Assembly: GCA_017550055.1 (NCBI GenBank)
Contig: JAFYMM010000310.1
Coordinates: forward strand, 1-16,428
Direction of reading: 5' to 3'
Source: Paludibacteraceae bacterium
GTDB lineage: Bacteria; Bacteroidota; Bacteroidia; Bacteroidales; Paludibacteraceae
DNA: 16,428 bases
The notes below the pieces were generated by a model. That model was not told the origin of the DNA, did not search any database, and saw nothing but the letters and a program-made list of their open reading frames with translations. The number at the start of each line of letters is the position of its first letter. Position 1 is the stretch's first letter. This document shows, piece after piece, positions 1 through 6,330 of this stretch. The position numbers and the translations under genes were made by a program.

Positions 1-500
1 AAGTATATGGTAAACCATACCCTGAACAATCTAAATTTTACCTAAAGTTTGATAATGAAAATCCAAAAGAAGCTACAGCCAAAGGTGGATTAGAAGCTAC
101 AAACGAACAAGCAATAGTATCTCCTGAGTTGATTGTTCTTATGGGTTCAGATAATCAAACATTTGCAAGTAATGAAACTTTTGATACCATTACGGACGAA
201 CAAAAGAATGCGATCATTAAAAATGTCAAAGATTTTATCAGATTTATTCCTACATTAAATACAAAACAAACACTCGGTAATATTTACAATTTAGATGTTA
301 AAATCTTTGATGATGTAATCGGAATTTGTGAGAAAAATTTGGATGGTTATCTTGATTTAGGTATTGATAAAGTCAAAAAACTACTTTCTCAAGATACTAC
401 AAAAACCAATGACATCACAGAATCTCTATTCTTTTATCCTATCGTAGGTATGTTAAACAATTTAGCTCAAGAATTATATGAATTGGATGTTAATTCTTAA
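1..500 (+). CDS. C-terminal end of a putative Hsp70/actin-like ATPase (5' end outside window)
   Basis: An open frame runs from the left edge (codons in phase from position 3) to the TAA at 498-500, so the gene begins upstream; the in-frame TTG at 129 is internal and not a start. About 165 residues are visible. Residues 20-32 of the visible part (positions 60-98) read NPKEATAKGGLEA, which closely resembles the NPDEAVAIGAAIQ segment near the end of the ATPase domain of DnaK and related actin-like ATPases. The following ~120 residues are helical-looking and acidic, with no motif I recognise. The phosphate-binding motifs would lie outside the window, so the family call rests on one motif. The last 23 bases overlap the next gene, implying translational coupling with the membrane and stator genes downstream. 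It could instead be a protein with a chance match; moderate confidence. Confidence 0.5.
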   Translation, partial: VYGKPYPEQSKFYLKFDNENPKEATAKGGLEATNEQAIVSPELIVLMGSDNQTFASNETFDTITDEQKNAIIKNVKDFIRFIPTLNTKQTLGNIYNLDVKIFDDVIGICEKNLDGYLDLGIDKVKKLLSQDTTKTNDITESLFFYPIVGMLNNLAQELYELDVNS

Positions 501-1116
501 TTATGCGACACCGATTGTTGCTACTCTATCTTTATGCCTAAATATTGGCATTATTATATACCTTTGGCTACAACGTAAACAGCGCAGAGATGATATAATA
601 AATATTATCTTAACAAGTCAAAGATTTAAAGATGAAATAAATAGCATTGCGTCTTTTATTAATTTAAATAATAAAAAGGCTATCGATAAATTAAAATTTG
701 AGATAATTGATGAAATAAGATATTTACAATCATTAGATGGAAAAGACGAAATATTGTCTAATAAATCTAATGACAAAGCATCTAAATCGCCTGCTCAAAT
801 ACAAAATGTTAATCAAAAAATATATTATGCTACAGCAACAACTGAAGATAATAAAAACACATTTTATCGAGTAACAGTGTCTCCTGAAAAGGAATCTATT
901 TTTAAATTAATAGAAATTCAAAAAGGAGTATGCGAATTTGAAATTTATGATGGAGCTATATCGCTTATTCTCAAAGAAAAAGAATATCTTTCTGATTCTT
1001 GTTTAGTCGAAAAAACAGGAAACAATAAGGTTATAACTTCAGAAAAAGGAATTGCCGAACAAAATATAGAAGGCAAATGGATTATTAAAAAACAAGCAAA
1101 AATAAAAATAGAATAA
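478..1116 (+). CDS. One-pass membrane protein with C-terminal unnamed Bacteroidota domain
   Basis: 212 residues if the ATG at 478 is used (overlapping the previous gene by 23 bases); an ATG at 487 is also possible and keeps the membrane helix. One hydrophobic helix lies at about residues 11-31, followed at once by the basic stretch QRKQRR, which predicts a cytoplasmic body. Residues 38-100 are polar and helical, with a low-complexity linker near 95-112. Residues 115-212 look like a compact beta-rich domain beginning YYATAT and ending GKWIIKKQAKIKIE. I recall similar C-terminal segments (ending in a GxWxxKxxAKIKxE-like pattern) in other uncharacterised Bacteroidota proteins but cannot name the family. 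The 4-base gap to the MotA-like gene suggests it serves the same membrane complex, perhaps as an adaptor or sensor between the ATPase and the stator; that role is inference. Confidence 0.75.
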   Translation: MNWMLILNYATPIVATLSLCLNIGIIIYLWLQRKQRRDDIINIILTSQRFKDEINSIASFINLNNKKAIDKLKFEIIDEIRYLQSLDGKDEILSNKSNDKASKSPAQIQNVNQKIYYATATTEDNKNTFYRVTVSPEKESIFKLIEIQKGVCEFEIYDGAISLILKEKEYLSDSCLVEKTGNNKVITSEKGIAEQNIEGKWIIKKQAKIKIE

Positions 1117-1120
1117 GATT

Positions 1121-2884
1121 ATGGATTTCAAAATAACTATTTTAATTGTTGTAATTATTACGATTTGCCAAATTGTTGCATTTTATAGAACTTCAAAAAG
1201 ACAATATCATTTTAAAAAAATCTTCCCTAAAAAAATAGAAGATAAATTGTTGATTTTAAAATACGCTAAAGATAATGACGTACAAATCAGTACAAAAGAA
1301 TCTTGTAATATTGTATCAAGAGAAGAAAAGATTAAAGAATCTATCAAAAATAAAAATGTTGATATAGACAAAATTTCTAAAGAGATAAGAACTTTAGAAA
1401 GACGCCGTGATGTAACAACCGACATTTATGCACAGATGAAATATACATCTGAAATAGATGCTCAACAAAGACATATAAATGAAATTAATAATTCTATTTC
1501 TGAAGAAAAAAAACAATTACAGTCATTAAAAGATCAATTAAATAGCACATCTAATATAAAAGCAGTAATTAACAATGACACAATGTCTAATATTATTTTT
1601 GCTATAAATAGTTATCTTGAAAAAAACAAAAATTCTGTTGCTGATTTCAGTATAATTAAAGACATTATTGACCGAAATTGTGATGCTGTAGAAGAAGAAA
1701 TTCAATCTCAAATCCCAATTCCAATCTTTTTTGGTCTTATGGGAACTATGCTAGGTATTATTATAGGTGCTGGAGACTTGGTTTTTAGTGGTGCTTTAGA
1801 ACATTTATTAACTCCATTCACCCCTGAACCCGGAGTCGAATTTGGTTCACACGCATATAATGAAGCTTATAATATATATAATACTGTATCTACAAATGGT
1901 ATAAACTCTCTTTTTGGAGGAGTTGCCATTGCAACTTTTTCTAGTATATTTGGTATTATTTTAAATGTTATTAGCACATATATAGGAAAAGATATAAAAT
2001 ATTCTGTCGAATCAAGAAAACATGCTTTTTTAAGTTGGCTACAAGCAGAATTATTACCTAAAGTTTCTTCCGATTTTTCATCTGCACTTATTAAACTTGG
2101 TAATAATTTAACTGAATTTAATAGCTCTTTTTCTACTAATGCAATTTTATTAAAACAGACTATATCCGAAATAGGATATGCATCTTCAAGTCAAGCTAAA
2201 TTATTACAAACAATAGAACAATTAAATGTATCCCAAATTGCAACTGCCAATATCAGAGTATATGAAGAATTAAAAAATTGCACACAAGATATGGCTAATT
2301 TAGCCCAAGATTTAAAAAGTATTCAACAAAATATTCGTAACATAGGCAACTTCATGCAAGATGGAATTAATGAATATGAAAAAAGAAATACTTATATACA
2401 AGATGCATCAGGAAAAGTAGATATTGCAATTGATGAAGGTCATAAAAAATTAAATCAAGCTACCACTACTATATTTGAAAAATACGATGAACTTCTTAAT
2501 ACACTATATATAAATACAGAAAAGACGACTAAAGAACTTGAAAATAAACATAATAAAGAAGTCGAAAGATTACATAATGCCATAGTAGAAAAATTCTCTG
2601 ATGTTAAACGAATCGAAGAAGAACTTAAAAATCTAGTTGCAGTAAAAACAAGCATGAATAATCTTGAAAAAGCTACTGCTACTCAAAATCAGAAAATCGA
2701 CTCTTTAACACAAGCTATTCGTGAACTTGCCCAAATCAAAGTATCAGGAGGAACTACACAGATGGAAATGAAAATGCCTAAATTCTACAAAGCAATAATT
2801 ATCATTGCTACTACAATTATATCTCTCACAGGATTATTTTTCATTACACTACGAATATTGGAAATGTTTGATATTACATTATAA
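1121..2884 (+). CDS. MotA/ExbB/ZorA-like stator protein with coiled-coil tail
   Basis: 587 residues. Membrane helices are visible at about 5-21, 198-224, 262-288 and 556-580. The middle pair carries the MotA/TolQ/ExbB signature: PIFFGLMGTMLGIIIG with Thr209 and FGGVAIATFSSIFGI with Thr272, threonines at the positions that line the ion path in ExbB/TolQ. The ~37-residue loop between them would be periplasmic. Residues 60-140 are a charged coiled coil placed between helix 1 and helix 2, and 310-545 are a long, polar, helical tail, as in ZorA, whose cytoplasmic tail transmits a signal. Unusually, the tail ends in another membrane helix and 7 residues. The family's known role is a proton- or sodium-driven pentamer around a MotB-like dimer. 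It lies 3 bases from the MotB-like gene, which supports a functional pair. The family call is confident; a defence role is inference. Confidence 0.85.
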   Translation: MDFKITILIVVIITICQIVAFYRTSKRQYHFKKIFPKKIEDKLLILKYAKDNDVQISTKESCNIVSREEKIKESIKNKNVDIDKISKEIRTLERRRDVTTDIYAQMKYTSEIDAQQRHINEINNSISEEKKQLQSLKDQLNSTSNIKAVINNDTMSNIIFAINSYLEKNKNSVADFSIIKDIIDRNCDAVEEEIQSQIPIPIFFGLMGTMLGIIIGAGDLVFSGALEHLLTPFTPEPGVEFGSHAYNEAYNIYNTVSTNGINSLFGGVAIATFSSIFGIILNVISTYIGKDIKYSVESRKHAFLSWLQAELLPKVSSDFSSALIKLGNNLTEFNSSFSTNAILLKQTISEIGYASSSQAKLLQTIEQLNVSQIATANIRVYEELKNCTQDMANLAQDLKSIQQNIRNIGNFMQDGINEYEKRNTYIQDASGKVDIAIDEGHKKLNQATTTIFEKYDELLNTLYINTEKTTKELENKHNKEVERLHNAIVEKFSDVKRIEEELKNLVAVKTSMNNLEKATATQNQKIDSLTQAIRELAQIKVSGGTTQMEMKMPKFYKAIIIIATTIISLTGLFFITLRILEMFDITL

Positions 2885-2887
2885 ACA

Positions 2888-3568
2888 ATGGCAAAAAAAG
2901 CATCATATTTTTGGACTAGTTATTCAGACTTAATGACGAGTATGTTTTTTATAATGCTCGTGCTATTCGTACTTGCTATAGCATTATTACATCGACATAT
3001 GGATGAAATAGAGAAAGAACGCCGAGCTACAGAATTAGAATTAAAAAGAATAAAAGCAATTAATGAATCTGTTCAAAAAATAAATCAAAAGTACTTTATT
3101 TATAATAAAGAATATAATCGTTTCGTTTTAAATAATATAGAAGTTTCTTTTAGGCGAGGGAGTAGTGAGATGAGAGATATAGATGATTATAATTTATCTA
3201 AATTGAAAATGGCAGGAGAGGCTATGAGAGATTTTATGTTGCAAGCTAAGAGTGATATTTTAACTGAAAAGGTAAAGTATTTGGTTATAATTGAAGGTCA
3301 AGCTTCTGCTGATGGATGGAGAGGAAATGATAGTTTAAGTTATAGTAGAGCATTGGCATTGTATAAGTTTTGGAAAGATAAAGTATTGATTGATTTTGAT
3401 AATTTACCTTGTGAAGTTATTGTGTCTGGTAGTGGTGAGTGGGGAGAATTTCGTTTAAATAATTTAAATATTGATGGTTCCGTAAATGAAGCAAATCAAC
3501 GATTTGTTATACACATAATTCCTAAGCCTATAGATATTGGTATAATTGAAAATATTGGGTGTAATTGA
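2888..3568 (+). CDS. MotB/OmpA/ZorB-like stator partner
   Basis: 226 residues, start ATG 3 bases after the MotA-like stop. Residues 7-34 form the single membrane helix, FWTSYSDLMTSMFFIMLVLF, with Asp14 in the position of the ion-carrying Asp of MotB (YADFMTAMM...). Residues 38-70 are charged and helical. Residues 130-213 form an OmpA-like peptidoglycan-binding domain: an EGQAS strand, the pattern N147-xx-LS-xx-RA (Arg154), SGSGEWGEFR near 180-189 and NQRFVIHI near 203-210. The canonical HTD/TD aspartate, 15 residues before the conserved Arg, is Ala139 here, although Asp142 is close by. ZorB and MotB anchor their motors to the cell wall through this domain. The gene's base composition changes at about position 3150 (see findings). 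Confident as MotB/OmpA family; ZorB-like is the best analogy because of the linked long-tailed MotA protein. Confidence 0.87.
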   Translation: MAKKASYFWTSYSDLMTSMFFIMLVLFVLAIALLHRHMDEIEKERRATELELKRIKAINESVQKINQKYFIYNKEYNRFVLNNIEVSFRRGSSEMRDIDDYNLSKLKMAGEAMRDFMLQAKSDILTEKVKYLVIIEGQASADGWRGNDSLSYSRALALYKFWKDKVLIDFDNLPCEVIVSGSGEWGEFRLNNLNIDGSVNEANQRFVIHIIPKPIDIGIIENIGCN

Positions 3569-3597
3569 TTTTTGTAAATAAGTATTATTTTATGATT

Positions 3598-3987
3598 ATG
3601 AATAACTTGAAATTTTATATTTATTTATTAGTATGTGTTTTTATTTTTGCTTCTTGTGAAAATAAACAAACTCCAATTAAGAAATTAGAGAAATTGGATA
3701 AAACATTAGTGCAACAATCAGAATCGTTTACTGAGCAAGATTGGGAAAATGCACTGATGGAGTACGAACAAATCGAACAAGAGTTGTCTATGTACAATTA
3801 TACAGACGATGAACTGCGCCAGATTGGGAAAATGAAGGGACGTTTGTTGGCGAAAATATCTAAAGAGTATCTAAATAAAACTATGGATGAAGTTGATTCT
3901 TACTTGAAAATGTTTGAAGGTGCGCTTGAAGGGTTTATGGAAGAACTTGGGACTGCATTGGATAGCGAAGAAGATTATGATGAATAA
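3598..3987 (+). CDS. Small lipoprotein, DUF6565-like
   Basis: 129 residues from the ATG at 3598; the frame is open back to a TTG at 3565 and has another ATG at 3592, but 3598 gives a compact lipoprotein signal peptide (NNLK, a hydrophobic core at 6-17, then FASC with lipidated Cys20). The mature part is acidic and helical (TEQDWENALMEYEQIEQEL, then an IGKMKGR stretch), ending in DSEEDYDE. The pattern T-E-x-D-W followed by E-x-I and G-x-x-K-G-R resembles small Bacteroidota lipoproteins that I believe are filed under DUF6565; the number is from memory and not certain. It starts 29 bases after the MotB-like gene on the same strand, so co-transcription is possible, but such lipoproteins also occur alone. 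No function is known to me. Confidence 0.8.
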   Translation: MNNLKFYIYLLVCVFIFASCENKQTPIKKLEKLDKTLVQQSESFTEQDWENALMEYEQIEQELSMYNYTDDELRQIGKMKGRLLAKISKEYLNKTMDEVDSYLKMFEGALEGFMEELGTALDSEEDYDE

Positions 3988-3999
3988 TATTTTGTGAAT

Positions 4000-4290
4000 A
4001 TGACAACACAACAAAAAATTCAGATAGTTGGTGCAATTATTCTTTTGCTATGTATATTGCCAATGCCTTATGGCTTTTATATGATAGTTAGATTAGCTAC
4101 TACTATTATAGCAGGATATTTAGCGTATAATTATTATAATCAAAAGAAGCAACAATTGGCTATAACTTTTTTAGTTATAGCTTTGTTGTTTCAACCTTTC
4201 GTTAAATTTGCCTTAGGTAGAGAAATGTGGTTAATTGTTGATGTGATTGTTGCTATTTTATTGTTAGTTTTAGCACTTAAGAAGAAATAA
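4000..4290 (+). CDS. Small four-helix membrane protein, DUF6804-like
   Basis: 96 residues from the ATG at 4000 (a GTG two codons earlier is less likely). Nearly all hydrophobic: helices at about 8-22, 25-46, 53-70 and 76-93, ending in a basic KKK tail. The motifs LPMPYGFYMIVR, QPFVKFALGR and WLIVDVIVAILLL match small membrane proteins found singly across many bacteria that I recall as DUF6804; the assignment is from memory. No catalytic residues are evident. It follows the lipoprotein gene by 12 bases and is followed by a terminator at 4358-4392, so it is the last gene of this transcript. No function can be stated. Confidence 0.75.
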   Translation: MTTQQKIQIVGAIILLLCILPMPYGFYMIVRLATTIIAGYLAYNYYNQKKQQLAITFLVIALLFQPFVKFALGREMWLIVDVIVAILLLVLALKKK

Positions 4291-4357
4291 TAATAGGAGG
4301 GAAATATTTTAAATTCAAAATAATATTTTCATACATTATTCGTTTAAATTAATAGAG

Positions 4358-4392
4358 AAAGGTTGACTTCAAATAATGAGTCAACCTTTTTT
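4358..4392. terminator. Rho-independent terminator between convergent genes
   Basis: An 11-base perfect stem (4358-4368 AAAGGTTGACT with 4379-4389) encloses a 10-base loop and runs into a T tract ending at 4392. It lies 67 bases after the small membrane protein and 10 bases beyond the stop of the minus-strand ATPase gene. The A-rich left flank gives a weaker T-rich tract on the minus strand, so it may serve both directions. Confidence 0.85.
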
Positions 4393-4402
4393 ATGTTTAC
4401 AA

Positions 4403-5695
4403 TTAAAAATAAGAATTTAACGCATATAGTGGAATGTTTTTGATAGTGCCATTGGATTGATAATATTGTGTTGAAAGTTTTATGGCTTTTTGAGGTTCGT
4501 ATGTTTGACAGAATAGTGTGAAACTTCGAGAGCGTAGGTTTTCTCCTGATTTGACTTCTATAGGAACTATCGAGCCTTGGCGCTGTACGACAAAATCAAC
4601 TTCGGATGTGCTTCGTTCGTTGGTCCAGTAGCCAATATAGTCGAGGTTCATAGTTGTTAGTTCTTGCATTACAAATTGTTCGGCGATTGCTCCTTTGAAC
4701 TCGATGAAAATACGATTGCCTTCAATTAAAGTTTTAGCATCTAACCCACTAAAAGCTCCGAGCAAGCCTACATCGACCATAAATAGTTTGAAAACTGCCA
4801 TTTCTTGATAGGCTTTTAATGGCATACGTGGAGTAGTAATTCTATGTGATTTGAGCAATAGTCCACAATTGTATAACCACATAATTGCTATTTCAAAATC
4901 TTTGGCCCTTGCGCCTTCTCGAATTATGCCATATACGAATTTTTTGTTTTCTTTGCTTAATTGTGCAGGCAAACTATCCCAAACCATATTTAGGCGTGGA
5001 ACTTGCTCTCGTGGTGCATGTTTCGAGAAATCAGCTTGATAAGAACGTAGTATTTCATGTTGAATAGTACGGACTTCATTATAATCATTTGTGTCAATCC
5101 ATTTTTGTACAACTTCGGGCATCCCTCCAACAAAAAGATAGTTTTTTAGAAGATTTAATAGTTCATTGTGAAAAGGTTCTAATATCGCCCATTGACTTTG
5201 TTGAAGCATGTCGCATAGCATTTCTTTTCCTGACGCAATTAGAAATTCGCTAAATGATAGTGGGTATAGATCTAAAAATGATACTTTACCGACAGGGAAA
5301 GATTGATTTTCATGTAAAGAGATGCCTAAAAGTGAACCCGCTGCAATGATTGCATATTGTGGGGCATTCTCGTTGAAATATTTTAATGAGGTGATGCCTC
5401 CTTCTACGGCTTGTATTTCGTCAAATATTATTAATGTGTTGTCGGGGGTGATTTTTTTGCCGTGATATAGCTGGATTGTTGACAAAATACGTTGTACATC
5501 ATAGTCTTGTATAAATAGATTTTTTAATGCCGGTTCGTTTTCAAAATTTATATAGATGGTTTCATTGAAAGATGTTTTGCCAAATTCTTTCATTAACCAA
5601 GTTTTACCAGTTTGTCTTGCTCCTCTTATAATGAGAGGCTTACGGCTTGGTGAGTTTTTCCAATCTTGTAATTTACTTAGTGCTATTCTTTTCAT
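4403..5695 (-). CDS. AAA_14/DUF4143 ATP-binding protein
   Basis: 430 residues from the ATG at 5695; the frame is open to a TTG at 5719, but that codon lies inside the promoter core, so the ATG is preferred. The N-terminal P-loop domain shows Walker A GARQTGKT (25-32) and Walker B LIIFDE (88-93). The C-terminal DUF4143 domain ends with a PD-(D/E)xK-like pattern: EVDFVVQ followed by IVPIEVKSG, i.e. D...E-V-K, a restriction-endonuclease-like fold. Length and order are typical of a very common bacterial family that is often multicopy in Bacteroidales. Its cellular role is not established; DNA-related or toxin-antitoxin-like functions have been suggested on general grounds. It is transcribed alone, convergent with the stator region, under a promoter next to an array of palindromic repeats. 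Confidence 0.9.
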   Translation of the reverse strand: MKRIALSKLQDWKNSPSRKPLIIRGARQTGKTWLMKEFGKTSFNETIYINFENEPALKNLFIQDYDVQRILSTIQLYHGKKITPDNTLIIFDEIQAVEGGITSLKYFNENAPQYAIIAAGSLLGISLHENQSFPVGKVSFLDLYPLSFSEFLIASGKEMLCDMLQQSQWAILEPFHNELLNLLKNYLFVGGMPEVVQKWIDTNDYNEVRTIQHEILRSYQADFSKHAPREQVPRLNMVWDSLPAQLSKENKKFVYGIIREGARAKDFEIAIMWLYNCGLLLKSHRITTPRMPLKAYQEMAVFKLFMVDVGLLGAFSGLDAKTLIEGNRIFIEFKGAIAEQFVMQELTTMNLDYIGYWTNERSTSEVDFVVQRQGSIVPIEVKSGENLRSRSFTLFCQTYEPQKAIKLSTQYYQSNGTIKNIPLYALNSYF

Positions 5696-5716
5696 AATCG
5701 CAGATTTTTTGTGCTG

Positions 5717-5748
5717 CAAAGGTATAAAAAAATACTTGAATATGCAAA
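5717..5748 (-). promoter_or_regulatory. Promoter of the DUF4143 ATPase gene
   Basis: Read on the minus strand, TACCTTTG at 5724-5717 is a perfect match to the Bacteroidota TAnnTTTG core, and TTTG at 5748-5745 lies 20 bases upstream of it, where the -33 element belongs. The start codon is 21 bases downstream of the core, leaving a very short leader. Confidence 0.8.
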
Positions 5749-5832
5749 TTATCTTGATAAAAGTGTTATAAAGCTACATTTTTATCTTGATAAAAGTGTA
5801 GTAAAACAGCATTTTTATCTTGATAAAAGTGT
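5749..5832. repeat. Three palindromic 18-base repeats with a 33-base period
   Basis: TTATCTTGATAAAAGTGT occurs identically at 5749-5766, 5782-5799 and 5815-5832, exactly 33 bases apart (about three helical turns). Each contains the inverted repeat TTATC-TT-GATAA. The array begins directly next to the -33 element of the ATPase promoter, so it looks like an operator array, possibly for autoregulation or a dedicated regulator. The 15-base intervening sequences are related in the first two copies (both end in CATTT). Confidence 0.85.
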
Positions 5833-5854
5833 AATTTGTATTTTTACTGATAGA

Positions 5855-5984
5855 GGGTACTTCTATAAATTTTTCACCTTCGGTTCAAGACTTATAGTTC
5901 CTGTTTTTTTTATAATTTTGTTTAATACAGAAGACAAATTAGCGCAAAAAGTGTTTAATAAAAAAGACAATTTATAGAAGTCCC
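5855..5984. mobile_element. 130-bp inverted-repeat element (MITE-like)
   Basis: The ends form an inverted repeat: 5859-5871 (ACTTCTATAAATT) is a perfect reverse complement of 5969-5981, and GGG/CCC extends the match outwards after a one-base bulge (T5858). The interior (5872-5968) is AT-rich and carries no convincing gene. Size and terminal repeats fit a miniature non-autonomous transposable element. I see no clear target-site duplication and no transposase gene in the window, so an old insertion or another kind of interspersed repeat is equally possible. Confidence 0.45.
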
Positions 5985-6021
5985 GTTAATATTCAACAAA
6001 ATTTATATGCACATTGCTATA

Positions 6022-6085
6022 TAGTATATTTATCATATATTTATAGTATATTTATCATATATTTATCCTATATTTATAGTATATT
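6022..6085. repeat. 11-bp AT-only tandem array, about six units
   Basis: Units of the form TnnTATATTTA follow one another at 6022, 6033, 6044, 6055, 6066 and 6077 (last one incomplete): TAGTATATTTA and TCATATATTTA alternate, then TCCTATATTTA. The period equals about one DNA helical turn. Confidence 0.8.
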
Positions 6086-6104
6086 GAAGGTAAGGAAAGG
6101 TTAG

Positions 6105-6330
6105 GGTTCTTCGTCAACTTAGTTGAAAAACATCACACAAAATTGACATGTAATACCCTCTCTGATAACATTATATATTAAACTAACGTTAAAACGAATA
6201 TAATTTTTGTCGCACCTATGGCGCTTTTTCTCCTACGTGAATCTTTTACTGGGGGGGGGATACCCCCGTCTGGGTCATATCGTCCCTCCGGGACTTTGTT
6301 TCACAAATTCAACTAAGTTGACTAAGAACC
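6105..6330. mobile_element. 226-bp element with 23-bp terminal inverted repeats
   Basis: The left arm 6105-6127 and right arm 6308-6330 are reverse complements at 22 of 23 positions (single difference at 6112). Each arm contains its own palindrome, TCAACT-T/A-AGTTGA. The interior is unlike its surroundings, with GC-rich hairpins: a run of nine G (6251-6259) that can pair with CCCCC at 6263-6267, and GTCCC-TCC-GGGAC at 6282-6294. No open frame of note. It resembles a MITE or a REP-like interspersed repeat; a structured RNA is the alternative. Confidence 0.5.

Noticed and set aside
1..3568. A complete known Zorya type I, II or III system
   Set aside because: Only ZorA- and ZorB-like genes are present; no ZorC, ZorD helicase or ZorE nuclease is visible, and the gene on the left carries a different motif. 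Only the motor pair is supported.
4295..4300. AGGAGG resembling a Shine-Dalgarno site
   Set aside because: No start codon with a sustained frame follows before the terminator, and Bacteroidota rarely use such sites.
5749..5832. Possible mini-CRISPR array (three identical repeats)
   Set aside because: Repeats are only 18 bases and the gaps 15 bases, the first two gaps are similar to each other, and there are no cas genes; an operator array fits better.
5711..5977. 88-codon plus-strand frame across the repeat array and the 130-bp element
   Set aside because: Its N-terminal half is just the translated repeats (LDKSV three times), it has no promoter, and it overlaps the ATPase promoter on the other strand.
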